From Sorghum bicolor (Eukaryota > Streptophyta > Magnoliopsida > Poales > Poaceae): a stretch of DNA of 64,000 nt. The position numbers and the translations under genes are program-made. Location of the stretch: positions 43,814,434 through 43,878,433 of the forward strand of contig NC_012871.2 of the NCBI RefSeq assembly GCF_000003195.3. The letters run 5' to 3'. The notes below the pieces were generated by a model. The model saw only the letters and a program-made list of their open reading frames with translations, searched no databases and was not told the DNA's origin. Position 1 is the stretch's first letter. Every line of letters starts with the position of its first letter. This document shows, one piece after another, positions 54,546 to 64,000 of the stretch.

Positions 54546-55747
54546 TCTAGCAACGGTGCCAAAAATGCCAAACCTATCCCTCACACCACTTAAGCCAAGT
54601 TGTCATCCCCAGCATGATATAAGAGACGCGGTATTGAAATATGCAATTGCTCTTCTAAATAAATAATGAATGGGATCTGCAAGCGCACAGATTAATACCG
54701 ATGTAGCATTTTAACCGGGAAGTATTCCAGGTATCGTTATTTATATTTTTACCACTGGGAAGGGATTAGTCAATCATCACTATTGATTACAGAATAGAAT
54801 ATGAGATTGAGCATCTATCATTGCATGTATAATTGAGAACATTATATCTAACTCTTCATACAGGGATAAGTGTCACATAATAGATATATGAAATGATAAT
54901 AGTGACAAGGATAACTAATCTGATCTAGCCACATAATAAATATGATAAGCACCTCAATTAGATACTCTAGAAAGTCATTAGCATGGTATTAGAACGAACT
55001 ACAAGAATATTCCCTAAGTTATTCTCAACTATATAGTCTAGCATATCATAGTTAGTGCAAGCATACTTAGCAATCATTGCGAGACAAGACTACGCCCATG
55101 CATAGTGATATTAGCAAGGAATATGAGAAACATAGCAATCACTCCCCTGTAATAATGTTGCTCTGCCAGCCCAATACACGAGAGGGGGACTATATAAGAA
55201 TCAATGAAGCTGTCACTATCACGAACTACCCCACGATCTGGCATATTGGGTACAATCGCAGATAAATACGGTATAAGCACCACGCCTACACAATATCTAT
55301 CATTTACCCATGGATCCGATGGATAAACGCTATACGATCCTAAGCATGTATATAGATCGTATCTAACTAAGCCAAGTACATAACTATGATAAACTAAGAA
55401 CAATATAATCTTGAATATAAGCAAGTAGAGCAAAGTCATAAGTAATATATTGAAGTAGAACAAAGTCATATTCATAATATTGAAGAACAAAGATAATTAG
55501 AAAGCAATTAGAAGCACAATTAGAGAATTACCAAGAATCCTCCTGACAGATCCAGAAACCAATCGAAGGTTGACTCCTTCTAGTTCTAATCCTATGTAGC
55601 TATGCTAATCTAGATATCTAATTGATGTGGTGGCTCTAATCTTGATCAGAGGCTTCTTCTCCCTTGATGGAACAATGAATTAGGGTTGAGAGGCTCTACC
55701 CTCCAGGGGCCAGGGGGTCTGGTTTTATAGTCCCTTCAAGTGAATAT
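54545..55747 (-). repeat. Athila-like LTR fragment with a short piece of its primer-binding site, minus strand
   Basis: On the minus strand the sequence aligns with the E6 LTR: TTTATAGTCCC (TATA region, about 55720), the GATACCTGGAATACTT block (about 54720-54745) and GGATGACAACTTGG near the end. It is followed at about 54550-54568 by a degenerate TGGCACCGTTGC primer-binding site. It is much more diverged from E6 than the two E6 LTRs are from each other. Both ends are broken: the left end at E5 sequence, the right end just upstream of the TATA box. Confidence 0.7.
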
Positions 55748-55783
55748 TGTGGGGGTATAAACCCCTATACCCTCACGGGCCTA
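55748..55783 (-). repeat. 36 bp sliver of a Tat-type LTR end
   Basis: TGTGGGGGTATAAACCCCTATACCC equals the coding-strand start of the Tat copy LTRs, then CTCACGGGCCTA differs. It is followed at once by the E7 LTR, so E7 probably inserted inside a Tat LTR. Confidence 0.6.
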
Positions 55784-58700
55784 TGTAACATCCCTGATGT
55801 TACGGTTACTAAAAACGGATCATGTCATCATAAGCATTGTAAAGCATAATTGTTAAAGCACATTAGTATGCATCAACTTAAAACAAGTTTATTTTGATTG
55901 CTTGAGCTTAGGGAAGTAGAGTGTGCTTCTGTGATGTGTTGTTGCTTGTGTGGTTGCTAAAACCCTAGGGTGGAAGTTTTCCGATAGGCTAAAGGGGGAA
56001 GAACCCTGATTTCTGGATCCTAGATTTGTCCCCTTTTTCATAAGTCAAAAACTAAGCAAAATTTGAGGTTGAGTTCAAAAGCAAAGTTGTAGATCTTGGC
56101 AAGATGTACAACTTTGGTGTTTTGAGTTTTTGAAGTTTCAATACAAAATTCAAAGTAATTTTGAAAATACAGATTTCCAGAAAGTGTCCCCTTTTCCAAC
56201 TTAAATTCCCAATTCAAAATCCATTTGGAATTTTGAAAAGTGGTCAACATGAAAGTTGTAGAACACAAAAAGTTGAGCAACTTTCATGTTGGGAGTTTTT
56301 CAAGTTGTTATACAAAATCAAAAGTAATTTTGGAAATTCTGTTTTGCCCCAATTCAAAAAAATTTGGAATTTCTTTGATTTGAGTTTGATTTTCAAACTG
56401 TTTGGCCAAATTCACCCTGTTACACTCAAAATCAGCTCTGGTCACCAAAACATGATTTGTAGCTTACAAAATTTGGAACAACTTTTGTTTTGACACAAAT
56501 TTGACTCCAGTTCAAATTTCGGCTGAATTTTACAAAGTTCAGAAAAGAGGGGATAAGGGTCTGCTACAGTGACCCGATAGGGATCACTGGCTCCCTGTCC
56601 AGCGCGGCCGCCGTGCGCGCAGCACCGCGAGCGCCCGTGCGGGCACGCAGCTGCCTGCTTGCCTGCGTCGCCAGGCAACGTGGACGCCCTGGGCTCATCT
56701 CCTTCTCCCCTTTGAGCACCAGCGTGGGCGCCGCCGCGCGTTTCCTCCGTCCTGAGCCAGAGAACCCCGACGAGCTCCCTTCTTCAATTCACCATAACCA
56801 CTCCTTCCCGAGCCAAATTGAGCAACCCAGCGTCTTCGTCACCTTCGTGCGGACCCAGTGCACCCCCAAGCTCCCTCTCTAACCCCCTCAAGCGCCCGAG
56901 CTCCTCCCTCTTCTCCAACTCCGGCCGAGACCGCCGCCGCGGAGCTCTTCCCGTGGCCACGGTGTTCCAGTGAGTATCACACCCCGCTGGCGACTGTTTC
57001 AAGTTCCTTCCGTGCCCCGGTTGCTCATGCTCTCGCTCCTTCTCCTTGAATGTGAGCAGGATCGCCGGAACAAGTTTGCCGGAGCCAGAGCTCCCGCCCG
57101 ACGACACTGCTTCCGTCGCCAGCGGCTTCAGCTGCTTCTCCGAGCCTTGCAGCGTGAGCACCACCCTCCCCAACCCCTATGGAAGCTCGCTCGGCCGTCA
57201 GCTTGCACTCTATCGGGCCCTAGCGGCCGGCCGAGGGTCGGCCATGGCGGCTGCCCGCCCTTCTCGTGACCGAGGTGGAAGAAGTAGGGTAGAGCGTGGG
57301 TAAGGGGTGTCCACAGTGTCGCGGAGTTGAAGTGAAGCCGATGCGCACGCGCACTCCGGCCGAGACCCTCGCCAACGGCGGCCGGAGCCGTGGCCGAACC
57401 GCCGTGCGCGGTGAGGACGCAGCTGACGGGTGGGGTCGCCCCGTCAGCGTCCCGCAGAGAGAGGGCCTGACGAGCGGGACCCGCTCGTCAGTGACCGCTG
57501 AGAGAGAGGGGCAGCGCGCGCAGCGCGGGTGCGGGCCGAGCGCGTGTGGGCCGGCCTGCGGCCCAGTTCCCAGACAGCCCACTGCACTGTGTTTCTTTTC
57601 TTTTTCCTTTTTGATTAAAATTGATTGATGTTTGAAATTATGTGATTAATTGTGTGCTAATCCAAAAATGATGAAAGTTTTTGTATAGGTTCCATAAGGT
57701 GGGTAGAACACAAGAAAAATAGTGGATTCTGTTTTCTGGTAGTTTGCATGTCCGAAAAAAAATTTGCTCTTTTAATTAATGAATAAAACTTCTAGGAATT
57801 TTAATAATTTATTTGTATGTCCAAAAATCACCAAAAATTGTGGGGAGCCTCTGAATATTATTCCCTGGCTCCACACAAAATTTGGTGGCATTTGGATGAT
57901 GTTTGTTCAAAATATTAATAAACCCTTAGTTAACACTTAAATAATAATTCCAAAATAATTAGGTAATGATTAGTTAAATTCTCAAAATTAGGGTTTGAGT
58001 GATTTTGGGATTATGTGATGACCTGAGGTCATTGACCTTAATGACCTTTGGCATTTAATTATTGTTTGGCCTTAATGCTTAATTATTGTCATTAGAAATT
58101 AATTAAGAATTAATTAAGGTAAATAGGATTAATAATTAGTTAATTTAAGATCATTATAAATTAAGTAAAGTCTTAGTTTACAGATGCAACCTCTTGGGTA
58201 AAAGTATTAAGTTATTAAACACCTTTATTTAGTGACAATTTTGTATTGCATTAAAAAGGCAAATCGTACTTAATTCGGTCCATCTTGCATAATTGCCATA
58301 CGCTTATCATAAGCATTCATCATTTTGCGTATAGCGTCCGTGACCGAAGGAGCGCCTGTTGAACCGAACCCCGAGGTCGGTGCTCCGTTCGAGGAAGTCG
58401 GATCCGAGACTTGGGAAGTCTCCGAGGGTCCCTCTCTGCCCTGCAACCAAGGCAAGCCCCGGATGCATTAACCCCTCCTTGGATGTTTAAAATCTTTTAT
58501 CACTTATGAATTGAAAATGCTGCATTAGGTAGTTGAGAATTGGGTTAACCTACTTGCTGCATTTACTACTTTGATATCTGTATCCTGCCCTTGACACCTG
58601 TTTTATTTTAAAACTGCGTAGCGATGCTTAGCCCTGCTACTAGATAGGTTTTTAAACAAGAAAGTTTGAAGGGTTGTTGTGGGATACACTTATGATCAAT

Positions 58701-60062
58701 AATGTTTTAAGTTGAGACCGGTCGGTGGACTTGCTTTAAGAATGGAGTCTTAAAGTAGTGTCTCCAACTGTGTCGGTTAAGGACCGTTCCGTTGATGGCC
58801 TGCTGGGTTGAGAATTTATAGTACTAGCCACCTGCCTACGGTAAGCCCAGTCTTGTGATCCCTCGACGCGAACAGCTACTCGCGCACTGGGAGTGGAAAG
58901 ATGGCGAGAGTAGTGTGTACCCACCTTACGGATCTGAGATGACCGGAAAACATCTAGATCGGCTGTAGGATGGTGGAGTACTGTGCTCTCGGGTGCCGCG
59001 AACCTGGTCAAATTTGGGGAGAGCTTGATTTGGGTTGATATATGCAAGATTTGGTTCTACATATGTCGGGTGGTTAGGAACTCCAGCTGGATTGCTAAGC
59101 GATTCGAATCGTCGTTGCTCCCCGATTGGGAGACTCAATTCCTTCGACCCTCATCGTAGTTAAATATGCAAATAAGTGATATAATGAGAAAGGGGAAAAT
59201 GTCTCATGAGGTTCGGATCCCAATTCCCGGACTCATAGCGACATGAAGCTATGACCATCAATAAATAATACTTAATGATAGGACTAGGAACTCACGGATT
59301 CGTCTGTGGGGAACAACTAGTTAGACCATCCTCGAATTCTTCTGCCTCTGCGAGGGAGGAATTCAGGGTAAAACTTGAAAATAAGGATGCACTGCTAGTA
59401 AGCTTTTCCGCAAAACACTTTGGCTCCTTGCTCAGCCACCCCTTGTCTACCCTAAGCCTGCATCCCTAAATTCTCCTCTTTTCCCCGGCGGATAAGTCTT
59501 GTTGAGTACTCCCGTACTCAGGGTTTCAATACCCCTGTTGCAGGTGAAGCACAGGAGCCGACTTGTTTCGGACCCTGTTGTGTGACCGTCGTCGAGGTTG
59601 ACGACGAAGAAGAGTGAGCGTGACCCATGGGCAGGGTCTGTAATTTTGTTCTGTCTATACTAAAGTTTCAGTTGCTCCGCTGGACCAGGCTTGTAATAAC
59701 ACTCTACTATTTGGAAGAACTACTTTTGTAAATTAAGTTATGTAATACTTCCGCTGTTTCACTCTGAAATATTATTTTGGGTCTTGTGTTGTTGAGTTAC
59801 TGCTTTATCTTCGCAACGAATGATCCTGGTGATAAGGTGGCCACTTGCTATCCTGTAAGGGCGAGAAGAAACAGTTCTCGTTGTTTGACCATTATCAGTG
59901 GTCAGGACGAGCCAGCTTGGTACGCCACAGGTAGCAGTGGAATGAGCACACAGTAAGGCTCATCGGACTTCTAAAGTGGGAGGACTCCCGGCATCACCGT
60001 CAGAGGTCCTTGGGACAATGGCAGGTGTCGGTGGGCCCAAACACTTAAGGGGTTCTGCCACA
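55784..60062 (+). repeat. E7 5' LTR, 4,279 bp
   Basis: It starts TGTAACATCCCTGATG and ends GGGTTCTGCCACA, two bases before the primer-binding site. The first part is AT-rich and unlike coding sequence. A GC-rich block (56590-57560) resembles a gene 5' end, with a possible donor CCAGTGAGT near 56968 and CAG acceptor near 57060; I see no protein family in it. The remainder (57600-60062) is AT-rich, and the short ORFs within it show no family signature. Confidence 0.8.
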
Positions 60063-60064
60063 GC

Positions 60065-60076
60065 TGGTATCAGAGC
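60065..60076 (+). other. E7 primer-binding site (initiator Met tRNA type)
   Basis: TGGTATCAGAGC, the standard plant site, two bases after the LTR. Confidence 0.9.
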
Positions 60077-60436
60077 ATTCGTTGCTAAGATGACTGCTGA
60101 ACCTTTTGAAAAACTTCAAAAAAATTCGTTTGGAACTAATACTATGAATCTGCTTATTTTGAGTCCAAGTGCTTAGTCCTAACCTACCCCTGTCTATAGG
60201 CTTCCTTAGAATTTTTGAAGTGGTATGGAGGAGCAACCTATAGTATTGCCCTATGTTGTAAAAATTTAAGGTACTGTTGTTACGAATTGTTAGTAGGAAT
60301 CGTAAGTTCGTGCATGCATCATGATGTATTAACTGAATAAGTTCCTTCCTCCTTGTTGGGTTGGGTGAATAGAATCAATCCTATTCTTGCTAACCTTTAA
60401 GGTCTCTCTTACTTATCTAAACTTACCCTCTACAGG
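60077..60436 (+). other. E7 leader before the extra ORF
   Basis: 360 bp without a convincing gene. It ends in a pyrimidine-rich stretch and CTCTACAG, one base before the ATG at 60437, a good 3' splice-site consensus. Confidence 0.55.
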
Positions 60437-61141
60437 ATGGCTCGTCAGAAGCAGACCCCGCGTAAGCGGACGGGTCCAAAAGGAGTTCCCCGACATCAGC
60501 TAGCCCCACGCAGTGACCAAGCCAGTAGTAGCCGTACACCGCCTCAGCAGGAGGTGGACAGGTTGTCCGCCGAGTTGACTGAGGTGATGAGAGAGAGAAT
60601 GTACAATGTTATGGAGATTGGCAAACTTAAAGCTCAACTGGCCAAAGAAAAACAAGCTACAGAAAATTGTGAAGCTATGTTGTCCTGGATGGTGGAGGAG
60701 CGGAATGCAGCCATTGCTCGAGAGGAAGAAGCTAGGAGCACCCATAGGCATGAGCTAACTAGGATGAACGCAAAGTTGGGCAAGGCAAAGTATCTTAAGG
60801 ATTTGTATGTGAAGATGGCGGCCACGGTCACCGCACAACGGGATGTCGCGTGGCAACGAGAGGACCAGCTCCAGTTTCTCCAGCAGGAGCTGGCATCTCA
60901 CTTAGATACAGTCAATGATCTGGCTATGCAGTATCGTGATATTGCATTTGATCTGTATCATCAACTCCACCCACCTCCCGGCGAAGGAGAAATGGATACG
61001 GATGGCGAGTTGGCGGACGATGGAGAACCCGATCCAGGCCTCAGTGATGAAGAGGAGTCCGACCCCGATGACCACAACCCAGGGGGTAATCAAGATGATG
61101 GCAACGACGACCCGGGCTACAGCTCTGGCCACACCGATTAG
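60437..61141 (+). CDS. E7 extra ORF: histone-H3-tail-like N-terminus, coiled coil, acidic tail (234 aa)
   Basis: The ATG at 60437 follows a splice-acceptor-like CTACAG. The first residues MARQKQTPRKRTGPKGVP copy the histone H3 tail (ARTKQTARKSTGGK): once the initiator Met is removed, A1, R2, K4, Q5, T6, R8, K9, T11, G12 and K14 coincide, then PR and QLA follow with a one-residue shift. Residues about 40-175 are a long charged helix with heptad character (EVDRLSAELTEVM; KLKAQLAKEKQATEN). Residues about 178-234 are strongly acidic (DGELADDGEPDPG; DEEESDPDDH). The ORF lies between LTR and gag, and is in a different frame from gag. E4 holds a decayed relative. No known domain beyond the tail similarity; the function is unknown. 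Binding of, or mimicry towards, chromatin readers is an inference. Confidence 0.8.
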   Translation: MARQKQTPRKRTGPKGVPRHQLAPRSDQASSSRTPPQQEVDRLSAELTEVMRERMYNVMEIGKLKAQLAKEKQATENCEAMLSWMVEERNAAIAREEEARSTHRHELTRMNAKLGKAKYLKDLYVKMAATVTAQRDVAWQREDQLQFLQQELASHLDTVNDLAMQYRDIAFDLYHQLHPPPGEGEMDTDGELADDGEPDPGLSDEEESDPDDHNPGGNQDDGNDDPGYSSGHTD

Positions 61142-61356
61142 TTCGGTGAAACCAAGGGCAACGTCGTTGTAGGGGTCTTAGCTTGCCGTAGTGGGGTTCG
61201 GGTTTGTAATATAAGTTTTCTTTCGGTTTGAGAAGTTGAACTTGCTTACTCTTGGTGTGTATCTAACTGATGTTTAATAAGTGAATGGAAGAATGTAAGA
61301 TATGTGCTGTGTTATGAATTCTACGTGGTAACAGGTATCTACGATTCTTGTAACAG
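61142..61356 (+). other. E7 spacer between extra ORF and gag
   Basis: 215 bp, AT-rich, ending in TTCTTGTAACAG directly before the gag ATG at 61357, another possible 3' splice site. Confidence 0.5.
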
Positions 61357-62171
61357 ATGCCGATGCGTACTCGCGGATCCGATGGAGCTGGGACATCCCA
61401 GGGAGGGGATGATATCCCCAACCCTCCACCTGCTCCACCTTCTTTGGCTGACGCCATTGCTGTCCTGCTAAGTGCCACAACTGACAATGCTCGCTTGCTG
61501 CGCGAGCTAGCACAGCGTCAACCACACTCTGCTCCAAACATCAGAGCACCGCGCAACGGGGATGGAGAGGCTCGGTATGTGGATTTTACCGAGACCAGGC
61601 CCCCGGTGTTCACTAAGGCCGATGAGCCTTTAGAAGCGGATGACTGGCTCCGAACTATGGAGCATAAGTTCAGTTTAATTCAGTGTTCAGAAACTCAGAA
61701 ACCCTTATTTGCAGCCCAGCAGCTTCGGGGAGCTGCAGGTGCCTGGTGGGAGAACTTCTTAGCTATTCAAGCTCCCGGACACCAAGTTACCTGGACTGAA
61801 TTTAGGGACGCGTTCCGCGCCCACTACATCCCCGAAGGGCTCATGGCCATGAAGGCCGAAGAGTTTCTCGCCTTGCAGCAAGCGACAAAAGTGTTATGGA
61901 ATACGTGGCAAGGTTTAATCATCTTTCTCAATATGCCACGGATCATGTGAACACTGACAGAAAGAGGAAAGCCTGTTTCATGCGTGGTCTAAATACTAAA
62001 CTTCAGACCATGATGACCACTTGCCAAAATGCTACTTTCTATGAGGCAGTAAATATTGCTATCGCCTCAGAGGAAAAGAATAGGAAACATAAGGAAGCCA
62101 AGAAGAAGGCTGCTTCCTCTTCTTTCTCTGGTCGCGGTCAAAAGCGCCAGAGGATCATTTATCATCCATAG
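61357..62171 (+). pseudogene. E7 gag, one frameshift and one stop
   Basis: It starts MPMRTRGSDGAGTSQGG. The gag core is clear: FTKADEPLEADDWLRTMEHKF, AAGAWWENFLA, FRDAFRAHYIPEG. Near 61887-61890 an A run is one base short for the family frame, so the match moves to the frame of 61896 (MEYVARFNHLSQYATDH, FMRGLNTKLQTMM), which ends in TAG at 62169-62171 after IIYHP. The zinc knuckle [14 protein letters not shown] (62340-62381) is downstream of that stop, in the frame of pol. Gag would form the particle; as it stands it is truncated. Confidence 0.85.
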
Positions 62172-64000
62172 GGCCACGGACGTTTCCAAACGCCGTTACC
62201 TTATCGTGGTCCTTTCTCCCCTCCACAGTACAGACCCGGGCAGCAGGTATATTCTCGACCTACTGCCATCGCTTTTGCACCACGCCAGCCGAACGCCCCG
62301 GGTGTTCGCCCTACTGCACCGCCCAGCCACAATTACCCTTGCTTCAATTGTGGTAAACCTGGGCATTTCTCTAAAGAGTGCCCTTTTCCCCGTCAAACCA
62401 ACCCTACCTTTCCAAGGCCACCTATGGGCCAACCCCAGCCGGGTCAGTTCAGAACTGGGGTTCAAAAAGGGCAACAGGTACAGAAAGGTAGACCGGTAAA
62501 GAAGACAGGGCAAGTCTTCCATACTGAAGTGGAGACAATTCCAGAGGGTGAACCAGTGATGATGGGTACGTTTCCTGTTGCGAAGCAACCTGCTTTAATG
62601 CTCTTTGATTCTGGTGCATCCCATACATTTATCAATCGCACCTTTGTGTTAAAGCATGGCATACCCATTGGGGAAACACAAGATCATTTTTATATACAGT
62701 CGCCAGGAGGACGGCTGATGTCTAAAGAAATGGTTCACCAAGTACCCATCGAATTTGGTGGGCACAATTTTCCTACTAGTATGATTGTTCTTAAGGACCA
62801 AGAAATTGATGTTATCTTAGGCATGAACTGGATGGCGCAACGAGGGGTTGTGCTAGACACTTTGCACCGAACCATTAAAATCCCATTGCCCAATGAGAGT
62901 TCTTATTTGCTAATCCAATTAGTTACTCCCAAACGGACAATTGGGCAAGTTCATGCCGCTAATGTGTCTGAAGTTAAAGATATCCCGGTAGTTCGAGATT
63001 TCCCGGATGTATTTCCTGAAGACTTACCAGGTCTGCCTCCGGACCGGGATGTACAATTCAGTATAGAATTGAAACCAGGAACGGCCCCAATATCTCGAAG
63101 GGCCTACAGAATGGCACCGAAAGAGCTGGCCGAATTAAAAACCAAATTACAAGAGTTGTTGCAGAAGGGTTTTATTCAGCCTAGTTCTTCTCCATGGGGT
63201 TGCCCAGCCTTGTTTGTGAAGAAGAAAGATCAAACATTAAGGCTGTGTGTCGACTATCGTCCTCTGAATGAGGTAACGATTAAAAATAAGTACCCATTGC
63301 CCCGCATTGACTTATTGTTTGACCAGTTAGCTGGGGCCAAAGTGTTCTCAAAAATTGATTTGAGATCAGGGTACCATCAAATCAAAATTAGGCCGGAAGA
63401 TGTGCCCAAGACTGCTTTCACAACCCGTTACGGGCTGTATGAATACTTGGTGATGTCTTTTGGGTTGACCAACGCACTGGCCCATTTTATGTACTTGATG
63501 AACTCTGTCTTTATGCCAGAACTAGACAAATTTGTGGTCGTCTTCATCGATGACATCTTGATTTACTCCAAAACTAAGAAGGAGCATGCTGAACACTTGA
63601 GAATCGTGCTGACCCGTCTCAGGGAGCATCAGCTATATGCCAAGTTCAGCAAATGTGAGTTCTGGCTGGACAAAGTTCATTTCCTGGGTCATGTATTATC
63701 AGCGGAAGGAGTCGCTGTAGACCCAGGCAAGGTAGAAGATGTGTTGAATTGGAAACCCCCGACTACGGTACATGAGGTCCGTAGTTTTCTGGGCATGGCG
63801 GGATATTACCGTCGTTTTATCCCGGACTTTTCCAGAGTCGCCAAACCAATCACAACCTTGCTCAAAAGTCAAACAAAATTTGTTTGGTCACCCCAATGTG
63901 AGCAAGCTTTTCAGGCTCTGAAAAGGTTGTTGACAACTGCACCTGTCTTAGCCCAGCCAGATATTGAAAAACCCTTTGATGTATATTGTGACGCATCAGG
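62172..64000 (+). CDS. E7 zinc knuckle, protease, RT and start of RNase H, partial
   Basis: This frame is open for 609 codons to the window edge. It encodes the CCHC knuckle [14 protein letters not shown], the protease [11 protein letters not shown] (about 62600-62632) with ILGMNWM, then RT with [46 protein letters not shown], and the catalytic FIDD (63543-63554) followed by ILIYSK. RNase H starts at the edge (VYCDASG). It is separated from gag by one TAG. Chromodomain and integrase, expected for this clade, lie beyond the window. Confidence 0.9.

Larger units (their letters stand above)
55784..64000 (+). mobile_element. E7: Tekay/Del-like Ty3/Gypsy element, plus strand, 3' part off-window
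   Basis: 5' LTR (55784-60062), initiator-Met-type primer-binding site, an extra ORF (60437-61141), gag (61357-62171) and protease-RT-RNase H running off the edge. A very long LTR starting TGTAAC and the RT wording are typical of the Tekay/Del chromoviruses of grasses. Gag has one frameshift and one stop; the rest of pol is open to the edge. Confidence 0.85.

Noticed and set aside
56613..57628. Possible host gene start in GC-rich sequence
   Set aside because: The block lies between a clear LTR start and a primer-binding site, and no frame shows a recognisable protein; kept only as a finding about LTR composition.
58270..58455. Short minus-strand frame with a Ser/Thr/Gly-rich product in the E7 LTR
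   Set aside because: Only 61 codons, low complexity, within the LTR, no start context or family match.

Overview
The window looks like intergenic heterochromatin from a large plant genome. A panicoid grass (sorghum, sugarcane, maize or Miscanthus type) is most likely, judged from the retrotransposon families and the GC-rich coding bias of the Tat-type copies. I find no host gene, tRNA, rRNA or CRISPR array. Essentially everything is LTR retrotransposon, nested several layers deep, and junctions can be placed to the base from LTR termini, primer-binding sites and target-site duplications (TSDs).

Layout, left to right. (1) 1-5386: the 5' part of a minus-strand Ty3/Gypsy chromovirus (E1, CRM-like), gag-pol open to the window edge, inserted in an antisense gene of element E3. 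(2) 5387-6361 plus 18481-19648: the 3' end of a plus-strand Tat-lineage element (E3), with a truncated antisense 'Transposase_28' gene and a 1.1 kb 3' LTR. (3) 6362-18475: a complete minus-strand Tat element (copy 1), 12.1 kb, TSD CCACG, inserted in E3. It carries gag-pol on the minus strand and a six-exon gene on the plus strand. (4) 19649-22587: an old minus-strand Tekay/Del-like element (E4). (5) 22588-23996: a truncated LTR of an unassigned family. (6) 23997 onward: an old plus-strand Tat element (E5), split by two insertions. (7) 27327-36647: a complete Athila-type element (E6), TSD GGTAT, with gag-protease and an extra ORF but no reverse transcriptase, RNase H or integrase. (8) 37949-50749: copy 2 of the Tat family in (3), arranged internal fragment-LTR-internal-LTR. 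It replaces most of E5's reverse transcriptase core. (9) 50750-54545: the rest of E5, with RNase H, integrase and a diverged antisense gene. (10) 54545-55783: an Athila-like LTR fragment and a sliver of a Tat LTR. (11) 55784-64000: a Tekay/Del element (E7) with a 4.3 kb LTR, an extra ORF ahead of gag, and gag-pol running off the right edge.

Four observations stand out. The extra ORF of E7 starts with a close look-alike of the histone H3 N-terminal tail, in an element class whose integrase usually carries a histone-reading chromodomain. The Tat copies carry an antisense, intron-containing gene with its own TATA box; its reading frame is intact in copy 2 although gag-pol in the same copy is broken. 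E6 is a recently mobile Athila derivative without polymerase and with an apparent internal promoter. Copy 1 has nearly identical LTRs yet several inactivating lesions, including a changed RT catalytic residue, which points to mobilisation in trans. All translations, alignments and difference counts were made by eye.
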